From OLB7 sp966250335 (GTDB lineage: Bacteria > Bacteroidota > Ignavibacteria > OLB7), in contig CBINGZ010000007.1 of NCBI GenBank assembly GCA_966250335.1, forward strand, positions 109,875-173,874: DNA of 64,000 nt. The letters are read 5' to 3'. The notes beneath the pieces were generated by a model, which saw only the letters and a list, made by a program, of their open reading frames with translations, did no database searches and was not told the origin of the DNA. The position numbers and the translations under genes are program-made. This document shows positions 19,851 to 27,944 of this stretch, one piece after another (the stretch's first letter is position 1; each line of letters begins with the position of its first letter).

Positions 19851-21079
19851 TTGCTCCCTCCCGTCCCTGTTGCGGCGCTCCCGGCCCCGCTCGTAGCGTT
19901 GCCCGAGGGTGCCGTTCTCGCGGTTCCGGCGCCGCCCGCCCCGCTTCGCGGAGTGAGCTGCACCGACGAACCTTCAGGGGTGCTCATCGCCGGTCCCACC
20001 AGCACGGTGTCTCCCGGAGCGAGACCGGAGATCACCTCCACCCTGTCGGTGCGCGGATCGGTGAGACCGAGCGAGATCTCGACGCGCCGGGCCTCTCCGT
20101 TCGTGACCTTGATCGCCGCCGGCCTCATCATCTTTCTATCGACCGCCGTCGCCGGGATCGTGAAGGTGTTCTTGGCCTGGGTGGTGACCCATCCGTCGGC
20201 GAAGACGTCGGCCAGCAGAGCGCTTCCGGTGTTGGGAAGCTCGGCGTAGACCCGCGCCTGGCGGGTGACCGGATCGGCGCTCGGGTTGATCCTGGTGATC
20301 CTTCCTATGAATATCTGATCGGGATATCCGTTCAGACGGAACTCCACCTGATCGCCGACCTGCACGCTCGAGACCTGTTCGGCCGGGATCGACGCCTCGA
20401 GCTGCAGGCTGGAGGGATCGATGACGGTGAACATCGCCGACCCCGGCTGGACGATATCTCCCGTCGAGACCAGTTTCTGGCTCACCCGTCCGCTGAAGGG
20501 AGCATGTACTTCGGTGAAGGAGAGCTGCTTCTGCGCCGCGTCGAGCTGCGCCTCCGCGGCGGCGACGGCCGCCTGACCGGCGATCACGCCGCGCCGCGCG
20601 TTGTCCACGTCCCGCTCGGCGATGGCGCCCGCGGCAAGAAGCGTCTCGAGTCGCTTAAGCTCGCGCTGCGATACGGAGAGACCCGCCTGGGCGTTGGTCA
20701 GCCCCGACTTCGCGGCGGCGATGCTGCTCTGAATCGTTCTGTCGTCGATCTTGGCCAGCAGCGTTCCCGCGCCGACCGCCTCTCCCGGCTCCACATAGGT
20801 GCGCAGCACCGCCCCCGGCAGTTCGGCGCGCATGGTGGCCTGCTGCTTGGGGGTGAGCGTTCCCGATATCGAAGGTCCCGTTGCGATACGTTCCTGAAGG
20901 ACCACGGAGTAGTTCTCCGGCCCCAGCACGATCGGCTTCACCCCGGAGTCGGCAGCCGTGGAGTCGGCGGCCGCACCTTCCTCGTTGGGCTGGCCGCAGC
21001 CTGCCAGCACGGCAAGCGCGACGGCGGCGAGCAGTGATCCTGCCCACCCGATGCGATCTATCAATGTTGGTCGTCTCAT
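19847..21079 (-). CDS. RND efflux periplasmic adaptor (membrane fusion protein), lipoprotein
   Basis: The start at 21079 overlaps the tolC stop by four bases and gives a lipoprotein signal ending in LAVLAGC (Cys28); the longer frame from 21694 is an artefact. The 410 residues hold the usual order of parts: lipoyl half-motif (A-E-L-P-G-A-V-L-R-T-Y-V-E-P-G-E), a coiled-coil hairpin (about residues 110-170, rich in A, L and Q), the second lipoyl half with V-H-A-P-F-S-G-R-V, the beta-barrel with V-G-D-Q-V-E-F-R-L, and the membrane-proximal domain with I-P-A-T-A-V. It bridges the RND pump and the outer-membrane channel. The C-terminus ends in a Gly/Ser/Ala-rich tail. Confidence 0.94.
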   Translation of the reverse strand: MRRPTLIDRIGWAGSLLAAVALAVLAGCGQPNEEGAAADSTAADSGVKPIVLGPENYSVVLQERIATGPSISGTLTPKQQATMRAELPGAVLRTYVEPGEAVGAGTLLAKIDDRTIQSSIAAAKSGLTNAQAGLSVSQRELKRLETLLAAGAIAERDVDNARRGVIAGQAAVAAAEAQLDAAQKQLSFTEVHAPFSGRVSQKLVSTGDIVQPGSAMFTVIDPSSLQLEASIPAEQVSSVQVGDQVEFRLNGYPDQIFIGRITRINPSADPVTRQARVYAELPNTGSALLADVFADGWVTTQAKNTFTIPATAVDRKMMRPAAIKVTNGEARRVEISLGLTDPRTDRVEVISGLAPGDTVLVGPAMSTPEGSSVQLTPRSGAGGAGTARTAPSGNATSGAGSAATGTGGSK

Positions 21080-22629
21080 GGTCCTGCTTCTGGTGGAATT
21101 CCGGTGACGGGCGCCCCCTGGGGCATCCCCATTGATCCCGAGGCTCCCGCGGCCCCCTGCCCGAAGGCTGAAGGATCCTGTCCGAACGCGGCGGCTCCCG
21201 CTCCGAAGGCCGCCCCTCCCTGCCCCAGCGGAAGATCGCGGAGCAGCGCCAGCCGCGCCCTCGCCACCTGCACGTTCCGCACGGCGCGTGCCCTGTTGGC
21301 GAGCGACTGTTCGAGCTGCAGTCTGGCGTCCGTCATCTCCAGCTGTGTGGCGATCCCCTCTCGAAACCGTATCTGTGCTATCTGGTAGGCTCTGGTCGCC
21401 TGGTCGACCGTGCTGGAGGTCGCAAGCGCCGTCGCCTCCGCCTGCGCGTACTCGTTCATGGAGACTCTGGCGTCGAGCGTCGCCGCCTTGCGCGCCTGAC
21501 GGAGCCGTGCTTCCGCCTCCTCCAGTGTCCCCTGCGCGACCTGCTCGTTCCCTCCGATACGTCCCCCCGTGAAGAGAGGGACCGCGACATTGAACCCGAC
21601 CGTCCAGTCGGTCCGGAAATCGGAGATCGAGGGGATCAATCCGTCCGGGTAGGCGACAGGGGCGAATCGGGAGGAGAGGGTGACGCTGGGCCACCGCTCG
21701 CTCTCGGCGATATCGATCCCCGCGGCGCTCGCCCGCACGTTCTCCCTCGCCTGCACCACCGGGGCGCGATCGTCGACGACGGTGTCGGAGGGCTGGGTAA
21801 ACATCGGAAGAGCCTCGGTCACGCCGCTGGTGAGATGGAGCGAATCATCCAGCGGGATGTTGAGAAGCTGCTTCAGACGGAAGTAGGCGACGGAGCGGTC
21901 GGTCCGCCGCTGCAGAAGGACCGGAAGCTGGTTGTCCCGCGTGACGCGAGCGCGAAGCATCTCGAACTCCGATCTTGCCCCCACACGGAACGCAAGCTCC
22001 GTCTGCCGGAAGATCTCCTCGGTCTGTGCGAGCGAGGAGTCGGCAAGGATCACGAGCTGGTCGGCGAGGATTGCATCGTAATAGCTCTGTGTCACATCGA
22101 GCATGAGCTGGGCGTTCGCCGAGCGGAGATCGACGTCGGCCGAGGCGCGGCGGGCATCGGCGGCCTCCTGCTGCGCGGTAAGGCGTCCCCCCATGAAGAG
22201 CGGTTGCGCCGCGGTCACTCCCAGGGTCCAGGTGTTCTCCTTGCCGAAGGAGAGGTTGTCGAAGATCGACCCGAAGTCGGGTCCTGCGGAACTGGTGTCT
22301 CCATCCGACGGGACCGCATCGGTCAGGCCGCTGAACTGCGACATGAGGGTGCGGTTGTAGGAGAGGGAGGCCTGGACCTGCGGGAAGAACTGACTCCGCG
22401 CGATCTTCTGGTTCCCCTCGGCGCGCGCGGCGCCGGCGCGGGCGATCGCGATCTCGTCGCTCTCCCCCGCGGCGCGCTGAAGGGCTGCGTCCAGCGAGAG
22501 TGTGTGGATGGTGGCCGGGATCGGCTGGGCATCCGCCCCGACGGCCGCAAGGGGCAGCAGCGCGAGGCAGAGGCGACCGATCCTCCTCGATACTCTGTTC
22601 GTCATCGTCGAAGCAACGTTGGTGTTCAT
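21076..22629 (-). CDS. TolC-family outer-membrane efflux channel
   Basis: After a signal peptide (cleavage after VGADAQ) the protein has the two repeated TolC halves: long Ala-, Gln- and Arg-rich helices alternating with short beta segments. Characteristic pieces are A-R-A-G-A-A-R-A-E-G-N, S-Y-Y-D-A-I-L-A-D, Y-P-D-G-L-I-P-S and the L-E-E-A-E-A-R-L-R-Q-A-R-K helix. The last 40 residues are a low-complexity Gly/Ala/Gln/Phe tail with repeated A-F-G-Q/A-G units, unusual for the family. It lies between tetR and the adaptor gene and overlaps the latter by four bases, so the tripartite pump is encoded in one operon. An alternative start is the ATG at 22605. Confidence 0.92.
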   Translation of the reverse strand: MNTNVASTMTNRVSRRIGRLCLALLPLAAVGADAQPIPATIHTLSLDAALQRAAGESDEIAIARAGAARAEGNQKIARSQFFPQVQASLSYNRTLMSQFSGLTDAVPSDGDTSSAGPDFGSIFDNLSFGKENTWTLGVTAAQPLFMGGRLTAQQEAADARRASADVDLRSANAQLMLDVTQSYYDAILADQLVILADSSLAQTEEIFRQTELAFRVGARSEFEMLRARVTRDNQLPVLLQRRTDRSVAYFRLKQLLNIPLDDSLHLTSGVTEALPMFTQPSDTVVDDRAPVVQARENVRASAAGIDIAESERWPSVTLSSRFAPVAYPDGLIPSISDFRTDWTVGFNVAVPLFTGGRIGGNEQVAQGTLEEAEARLRQARKAATLDARVSMNEYAQAEATALATSSTVDQATRAYQIAQIRFREGIATQLEMTDARLQLEQSLANRARAVRNVQVARARLALLRDLPLGQGGAAFGAGAAAFGQDPSAFGQGAAGASGSMGMPQGAPVTGIPPEAGP

Positions 22630-22719
22630 CTGGAACGTGGTCTCGTTCTTCTGTGTCCGGCCGGCGGGGTTTCCTTCCGGCGGAGTTCGTTCAATCGGAC
22701 CGCGATGCGTCCGATCCCG

Positions 22720-23325
22720 TCACGTCGTTCCCCCGGCGTCGTTCTTCGATACGGGGGGAACGGCGACGCCGATCGCCCGCAGGAAGAGCCGCGCGTAGAG
22801 CGCCGGGGCCTCGCTTTCCGGCTGGGGAAGCTGATCGGGGCATACGTCGCGCCCCATGACATCTCCGAAGATCGCGCCGCTGAGCATGTGGGCGGCGGCG
22901 CGCACATCGATGTCGGAGGCGGCCAGGCCCGCATCACGGAGGCGTTCGATATAGCCGCTCAACCCCTCCTCCGTCAGCATTGGAGAGGCGCGGACCGAGT
23001 CCCGGATCTCGGGATGTCCGTGCATATCGCACATGAACGTCCTGAGCAGATCGCGCATGCGACCGATCGACGCGATCTGGTCGCGGCACCAGGCCGTCAC
23101 CTCCGCCAGAGGATCGGCCGGCAGTTCCGGAAGCGTATGGACGCTCCACCCCTTGTGCAGCCTGACGGCCGCCTCGATCAGTGCGGACTTCGAGCCGAAG
23201 AGTCTGAAGAGGGTGACTTCGTTGACTCCCGCCGTCTCCGCAATCCGGCGCGTGGTGGTACCGCGGTAGCCGAGCTCCGCGTACAGTCGCACAGTGGCGT
23301 CCAGTATCCTCTCACGCGTGTCCAT
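22720..23325 (-). CDS. TetR-family repressor of the efflux operon
   Basis: The 201-residue product has the N-terminal helix-turn-helix of TetR regulators (RERILDATVRLYAELGYRGT, then RRIAETAGVNEVTLFRLFGSK). The C-terminal ligand and dimer domain is divergent, as usual. The gene is first in the operon, 90 bases before tolC. A perfect 16-bp palindrome 35 bases upstream of its start is the obvious operator. By family knowledge it should repress itself and the pump until an exported substrate is bound. Confidence 0.93.
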   Translation of the reverse strand: MDTRERILDATVRLYAELGYRGTTTRRIAETAGVNEVTLFRLFGSKSALIEAAVRLHKGWSVHTLPELPADPLAEVTAWCRDQIASIGRMRDLLRTFMCDMHGHPEIRDSVRASPMLTEEGLSGYIERLRDAGLAASDIDVRAAAHMLSGAIFGDVMGRDVCPDQLPQPESEAPALYARLFLRAIGVAVPPVSKNDAGGTT

Positions 23326-23359
23326 CGGGCCGCGAATATGAGGATGATTTCGGAAGCAA

Positions 23360-23375
23360 GCAAGTAATTACTTGC
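23360..23375. promoter_or_regulatory. Palindromic operator upstream of tetR
   Basis: GCAAGTAATTACTTGC is a perfect 16-bp palindrome, 35 bases from the tetR start codon. Its size and position match operators of autoregulated TetR repressors. Binding by the adjacent gene product is inference. Confidence 0.7.
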
Positions 23376-23418
23376 ATGTTGAGAACACATAAGTTGGGAT
23401 GGCGGCGCATAGAGGAAG

Positions 23419-23453
23419 GGGCGCCGATCGAGGTGGATAACCTCGCGGCGCCC
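23419..23453 (-). terminator. Strong hairpin downstream of the lipoprotein gene
   Basis: GGGCGCCG (23419-23426) pairs perfectly with CGGCGCCC (23446-23453), and an inner CGAGGT/ACCTCG extends the stem. The T-run on the minus strand is interrupted by C. It lies downstream of the lipoprotein gene and before the tetR promoter. Confidence 0.5.
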
Positions 23454-23495
23454 GGAAGGGTTCCTGGATGGATCGTGGGAAGAGAGATAGAGGGA

Positions 23496-24692
23496 TTACT
23501 CTTCCGGATGTCTTGAGAGGTAACGCTTCTTCCACTCCGTATAGGCCGGCAGGGTAATGAAGGATTCGTGCTTCGGATCGGCCTCGAACCCCTGGAGCAT
23601 CGGTTTCCCCCACCAGGAGGTTAAGGTATCCATGATGGAGAATGCCTTGTCGTGCTCCCCTTCGAGAATGGAAAGATCTGTCAGGAGGCGTGCGGGGAGT
23701 TGCGAGTTCCAGTCGAGCTTCATGATTCTGTCAAGGGCCCTGTGAGCGCTGTCGAATCGGCGCATGGGGATCAGAGCATATGTACGGAGCGCATCGAGGT
23801 AGGGATCCTGTATCGCCGCATCAAGTCTGTCGACACAGGCAAGAACGCTGTCATATTCTTTTACTCCGTAATAGTACTGGGAAAGCAGCACTTCAACGCT
23901 TGGATCATCCGGAAACAAATTTCTAAATTCTTCCACAGCTTGTTTTCGGACATTAAGCGGAGACTCCAACGTAGCTAAGACGCTAAAACTCTGGACAACT
24001 CTTTGACTGCTGAGAGAAGGAGGTAGTTTGCTGAGATAGGAATGTAAGCCCTTAACGTCACGTGAGTTAAGGAATGTTCTTGTTTTCCTAACGACTTCCC
24101 TTAGTGATGGTACCGATCCAGAAGCTTGATCCTGATCAGTCGACGTTACAGCATTCATTATCATATCGCAAAGATGGCCTCCTCTATGATAGAAGAATAC
24201 ATCTTGAACTACGAGATCCTTTCCATTCGTGGTTCCTAGCAACCAAGTCATATAGTCGAACTCTCCGCCTGAGTAAATCATCCTAAACAGTACCTCCTGA
24301 GATATATGCCGTTTTCGAAGCCCCACGAGCTTAAACTGCTCATATCCTTTAATGTTGACTACGTCAAGTATAAGCTTCTTCGCCAGCCAGCCGAGATCGG
24401 CCCTCGTATGACCATTGTTCAGTCCACTCTCATTCTTTATTCGTTCCTGGCATATAACCATATCGAATTCCACGTTCAGGTTGGACAGGTCTCCTTGCAA
24501 CATGGCACGCTCCAGTTCCATAGCAAATTCGAGACATCGTGTACTGTCAACAACTATAGCGGGCGTCAATAGCGGCGGCTTCTCCGAACGAGATGTGCAG
24601 GCGTCGAAAAGGAACATAAGCAGTGAAAGAGAAATCAGGATCATAAGAGCATGAATGGCTTTGCGTATGACTATCCGATATAACTGAACCAT
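23496..24692 (-). CDS. TPR-like lipoprotein, paralog of the next gene
   Basis: The 398-residue product has a lipoprotein signal ending in LFDAC (Cys32). It then follows the same plan as the gene at 24771: VVDSTRCLEFAMELERA in the N-terminal part against VDSAKCHEFAKEVERS there, F-D-Y-M-T-W-L-L-G against F-T-Y-F-D-F-L-L-G, a D-V-F-F/L-Y pair, the segment L-P-P-S-L-S/R, CVDRLDAAIQDPYLDALR against AIDRLDAAVEGDPYLNESR, and the end Y-x-x-W-K-K/E-R-Y. The repeats in the second half are TPR-like. No enzymatic motif is seen and the role is unknown. Its 5' two thirds (about 23900-24692) is clearly AT-richer than the 3' part, see findings. Confidence 0.7.
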   Translation of the reverse strand: MVQLYRIVIRKAIHALMILISLSLLMFLFDACTSRSEKPPLLTPAIVVDSTRCLEFAMELERAMLQGDLSNLNVEFDMVICQERIKNESGLNNGHTRADLGWLAKKLILDVVNIKGYEQFKLVGLRKRHISQEVLFRMIYSGGEFDYMTWLLGTTNGKDLVVQDVFFYHRGGHLCDMIMNAVTSTDQDQASGSVPSLREVVRKTRTFLNSRDVKGLHSYLSKLPPSLSSQRVVQSFSVLATLESPLNVRKQAVEEFRNLFPDDPSVEVLLSQYYYGVKEYDSVLACVDRLDAAIQDPYLDALRTYALIPMRRFDSAHRALDRIMKLDWNSQLPARLLTDLSILEGEHDKAFSIMDTLTSWWGKPMLQGFEADPKHESFITLPAYTEWKKRYLSRHPEE

Positions 24693-24770
24693 TGATTATC
24701 CTCGAATTGTTGGAATGATCATCAATCGATCGTACTATAGAAGCTGAACCGATTCCGTGCCTGCGGCCCC

Positions 24771-25973
24771 CTATTCCCTGAGCTTCCCCGGCCGATACCG
24801 CTCTTTCCATCGAGCATAGGCCGGCGAGGCGGCCAGCCCGGCGAACATTTCCTTGGACTCCAGCGATTCGATCGACCACTCCATTCCCCATTCCGCCGTC
24901 AGCACATCCATCAGGCGGACAACCTCGTTATAATTCTTTTCGGCAAGAGCAACGTCGAACAGCATCATCGTGGGGTCCGACGATGTGGGGTCGAGGTTGC
25001 TCAGAACGGCAATCGCGCGACGCGCTTCGTCGAATCGTCGCGCCTTTGTGAGGATCGATGCTCTGCTTTCGTTCAGATAGGGATCTCCTTCGACCGCAGC
25101 ATCGAGTCGATCGATCGCCGCGAGAGCACTGTCGTACTTTCCGAGGAGTTCATACTGCCCTATGAGCATCAGATTGGCGCTCGGATCGCCGGAGAAGAGT
25201 TCCTGAAATTCGGCGATCACATGCTCGTATTGCACCGGCGGCAGATTCATGGCGGCGCCCACCCGCAACGTCTGAACAAGACGATCCTTTCGGAGAGACG
25301 GAGGGAGATTGTCGCTGTAGGCGATCACCCCCTCATAATCCTCCTCTTTCGTCAACCACTTGAGCGAATCGATGGCGACATAGGCCTTGACCGTCCCGCG
25401 CCCCACCAGTTCCTTCAGGATATTCCCCTGCGACTTTGCCATCACACGACGGGTTGTGGTGCTGAAGAGCTCGCCGATGCTGTAGAGAAATACATCGTAG
25501 ACGACCACTTCAGCGCCGGCTCTGTCACCCAGCAGAAAATCGAAATATGTAAACCCCTCTTCAGGCACATCCAGTCTGAAGAGCGCGCGAGGGCGCCCGT
25601 CATCCCACCGGATTCTCAGAAAACGGAACGAGCCTCCCTGCTCCGCGATTTCGCCGTAGCGATGGGTGATGCCGAATCCCGCCGGGAGCTTGTTGATGAA
25701 ATCAAGCTTATCCCGATCGGATACTTTCATGCCGTACGCTACCCGATCCCAGCACATTTCCACGTTGACCGACTGGCTCAGGAATTCCCCGTCTCCAAGG
25801 GCGAAGGAGCGCTCCACCTCCTTCGCGAACTCATGGCATTTCGCGCTGTCGACCTGGATAACAGGCATGACGAGTTCCGGCAGCGGTTCCTCGGGACGGG
25901 AACGGCCGCACGAGAGAAGGAGGAGAGCCGGCAGGAACGCCGACACCAGGATGGAACGTACGAAGTTGCGCAT
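24771..25973 (-). CDS. TPR-like lipoprotein, paralog of the preceding gene
   Basis: The start at 25973 gives a lipoprotein signal (MRNFVRSILVSAFLPALLLLSC, Cys22); the frame from 26024 adds a poor leader. The 400 residues contain a conserved N-terminal domain with a F-L-R-I-R-W-D-D-G and F-T-Y-F-D-F-L-L-G core, and a C-terminal TPR-like helical part with KYDSALAAIDRLDAA, RRFDEARRAIAVLS and YNEVVRLMDVL. It lies 78 bases upstream of its paralog on the same strand, so the two are probably coexpressed. A third, more distant copy is at 9595. The family is not one I can name. Surface or periplasmic location is likely. Confidence 0.72.
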   Translation of the reverse strand: MRNFVRSILVSAFLPALLLLSCGRSRPEEPLPELVMPVIQVDSAKCHEFAKEVERSFALGDGEFLSQSVNVEMCWDRVAYGMKVSDRDKLDFINKLPAGFGITHRYGEIAEQGGSFRFLRIRWDDGRPRALFRLDVPEEGFTYFDFLLGDRAGAEVVVYDVFLYSIGELFSTTTRRVMAKSQGNILKELVGRGTVKAYVAIDSLKWLTKEEDYEGVIAYSDNLPPSLRKDRLVQTLRVGAAMNLPPVQYEHVIAEFQELFSGDPSANLMLIGQYELLGKYDSALAAIDRLDAAVEGDPYLNESRASILTKARRFDEARRAIAVLSNLDPTSSDPTMMLFDVALAEKNYNEVVRLMDVLTAEWGMEWSIESLESKEMFAGLAASPAYARWKERYRPGKLRE

Positions 25974-26092
25974 AGTGATTCGGGCTGATTGGAATGCAGA
26001 AGCCGGAAGACGCATCCAGAGCACAACATGGCTGAGGATCGCTCTACGATAGACAAGAATAGTGATCGCGGCGGGCCCGATGGCCCCCGGCC

Positions 26093-26758
26093 TTATTCGG
26101 GACGGTCGGCGCCGTCGAGGGCACTACGCAGCGCCGCCGCCGCAACCGTCACATCCGGCGCAGCCGCCACCGCCCCGATGACCGCCACTCCCCACGCTCC
26201 CGCGGCGATCACCTCGGCTGCATTTGCCGCGGTGATACCGGCGATCGCTATGATCGGAATCGGCGAATCCGCCGCCACCTCCCGCACCCGCTCCAGACCG
26301 AGCGGCGCGATCGCCAGGGTCTTCGAGGTCGTTCCGAAGATCGGTCCCAGTCCGACATAATCGGCGCCGGCGGCAACCGCCTCGGCAAGATGCTCCCGGT
26401 TCCTCACGGTTCCCCCGATGATCCGCCCCGGCCCCAGAATCCTCCGCGCGGTCGCGATCTCCATATCCTCCCGTCCCAGATGGACGCCGTCGGCATCGAC
26501 GGCAAGGGAGAGATCCACCCGGTCGTTGACGAGGAAGGTCACGCCGTGCGCACGGCAGATCTCACGAACCGCCCGCGCCTCGTCGATCATCAGCCGGATG
26601 TCGTTCGATTTGCTCCGGTACTGTATCGTGTCGGCCCCCCCACGTATCGCACGCCGCGCAAGCTCCGCGTGCGAGAAGCTCTTCTGTACGGTCGTGTCGG
26701 TGATGACGTGCAGCCGGCCGATCCGCGCCCCTCCCTTATCCGCCGGGTCGCTACCCAC
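26093..26758 (-). CDS. thiE: Thiamine phosphate synthase ThiE
   Basis: ThiE joins HMP pyrophosphate and thiazole phosphate to give thiamine phosphate. The 221 residues show the substrate motifs ADTIQYRSK (pyrophosphate Arg and Lys), FLVNDRVDLSLAVDADGVHLG, DYVGLGPIFGTTSK and I-A-I-A-G-I. The start is a GTG at 26758 with a GGAGG eight bases upstream. It overlaps the remains of a damaged gene by eight bases and lies far from thiO-thiD. The related protein at 32432 lacks several of these residues and is more TenI-like, so this is the true ThiE. Confidence 0.93.
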   Translation of the reverse strand: MGSDPADKGGARIGRLHVITDTTVQKSFSHAELARRAIRGGADTIQYRSKSNDIRLMIDEARAVREICRAHGVTFLVNDRVDLSLAVDADGVHLGREDMEIATARRILGPGRIIGGTVRNREHLAEAVAAGADYVGLGPIFGTTSKTLAIAPLGLERVREVAADSPIPIIAIAGITAANAAEVIAAGAWGVAVIGAVAAAPDVTVAAAALRSALDGADRPE

Positions 26759-27781
26759 CTTCGGACCTCCGATGAAGATATCCCGCGAAACGATAATCGT
26801 GGGAACGGAGGCCGCCGTATGCGGCGGTATTGAAGCTCGATGTCATGCGGCAAACTACGAAAAATGTCATGTCGGGAGCTGAACGAACCGGTCGCAAGGA
26901 AGCCATTCCCGGAGCCGTCATACATACAAGACGCGCCTCCCCTCCCAGCATATCGTGCCAGTCGCGAAGCTGCGCGAGCAGGGTCTGGCGATAATCCGAT
27001 GGAGCGTTCGGGGCTCCGTAGACGACCGCCCGGCCGCGCACCACCCCCTCCACATCGCTCAGGGAGAGAGGAAGCAGCGCGGTGAGCCGTTCGCCGTCCG
27101 GCCCGACGGCAATGATCGACCGCACTCCCAGCTTCAGTTCGAGTCGGATGCCTCCCGTCGCATAGTCGGTCGTCAACTGCCTGAAGAGCTCCAGGATCGC
27201 CCCCTTCAATGTCGACGACGTGATGTTGATCTCATCCGTTCCAGGGAGGCCGCGAAGTTCGGAGAGGCGTGTGCCGTCGGGTCTTCCTGCACCCGGCCGA
27301 GCGTCGGTTCACCCGCGCCGACGACGCTTGTATAGAACATCAGAGCGGCAGGCTTCTCCGGCGGCCCTCCCTGAAGGAACCGACGTCCGGCGAACTCACA
27401 TTGGAGATCGGAGAGGGCGAGCACGAAATGCGTTCCCCCCCGGCGAGCGTACGCCGCTCCAGTACGATATTCCTGAACGAATATCGGATCACCCCCTGCA
27501 GCCGCAGACGACCGTCGCTGATCATGCCGTGCGGCGGGATGAAGACGACGACCGGAACGTTCGACGTGCTCGTGCCGCCCCCCGTGCTCCAGCCGAGAAT
27601 CAGCCGGGTGCGCAACTTGGACTTCGTCTGTGCCAGGACCCCGCGCCGCCGATGACCGCCGACAGATCGAGCGCCAGATCGATCTTCGAACCGCTCCCGG
27701 CAACAAGGTCCTGCCGCAGGCCGGGGACCGTCACGACCAGACCGTCACGACCAGACCGTCGAGAGCCGCCGCATCAGGCGC
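26751..27781 (-). pseudogene. Frameshifted gene of unknown function upstream of thiE
   Basis: No single frame covers this stretch, yet protein-like sequence continues from frame to frame. From the 5' side: a L-D-G-L-V-V-T-V start, a 14-bp tandem duplication, LRQDLVAGSGSKIDLALDLS, then VLAQTKSKLRTRLILGWSTG, then THFVLALSDLQCEFAGRRFL, then DEINITSSTLKGAILELFRQL, then MYDGSGNGFLATGSFSSRHD. Adding one G at each of four sites (two G-runs in the 5' part, one near 27270, one near 26950) rejoins the frames into one protein of roughly 330 residues. The first segment has no start codon. The intact protein would be beta-rich with no motif I recognise. The cause is either gene decay or errors in the assembled sequence. 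Confidence 0.65.
27729..27756. repeat. 14-bp tandem duplication causing a frameshift
   Basis: CGTCACGACCAGAC occurs twice back to back, and its first four bases follow as a third partial copy. Fourteen is not a multiple of three. Removing one copy restores the frame A-L-D-G-L-V-V-T-V-P-G-L-R-Q-D in the damaged gene. Confidence 0.8.
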
Positions 27782-27823
27782 TCAACTAATGTTTAGGGCT
27801 TCAACGTGAGGCACCCGTAAAAC

Positions 27824-27853
27824 AAAAGCCCGGATTTCCATCCGGGCTTTTGC
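27824..27853 (-). terminator. Rho-independent terminator of the M16 peptidase gene
   Basis: AAAAGCCCGGAT and ATCCGGGCTTTT pair perfectly around TTCC, with T and A runs on both sides. It lies 90 bases past the M16 stop codon on the minus strand. Confidence 0.88.
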
Positions 27854-27944
27854 GGTTTGTCCGGGCGCTCTCTGCCGGATGAACCGAGGCTCATCCTCAC
27901 GCGCCCTTCATATCGGCTCGCAACATCGAGGTCGCCCCCGGGGA

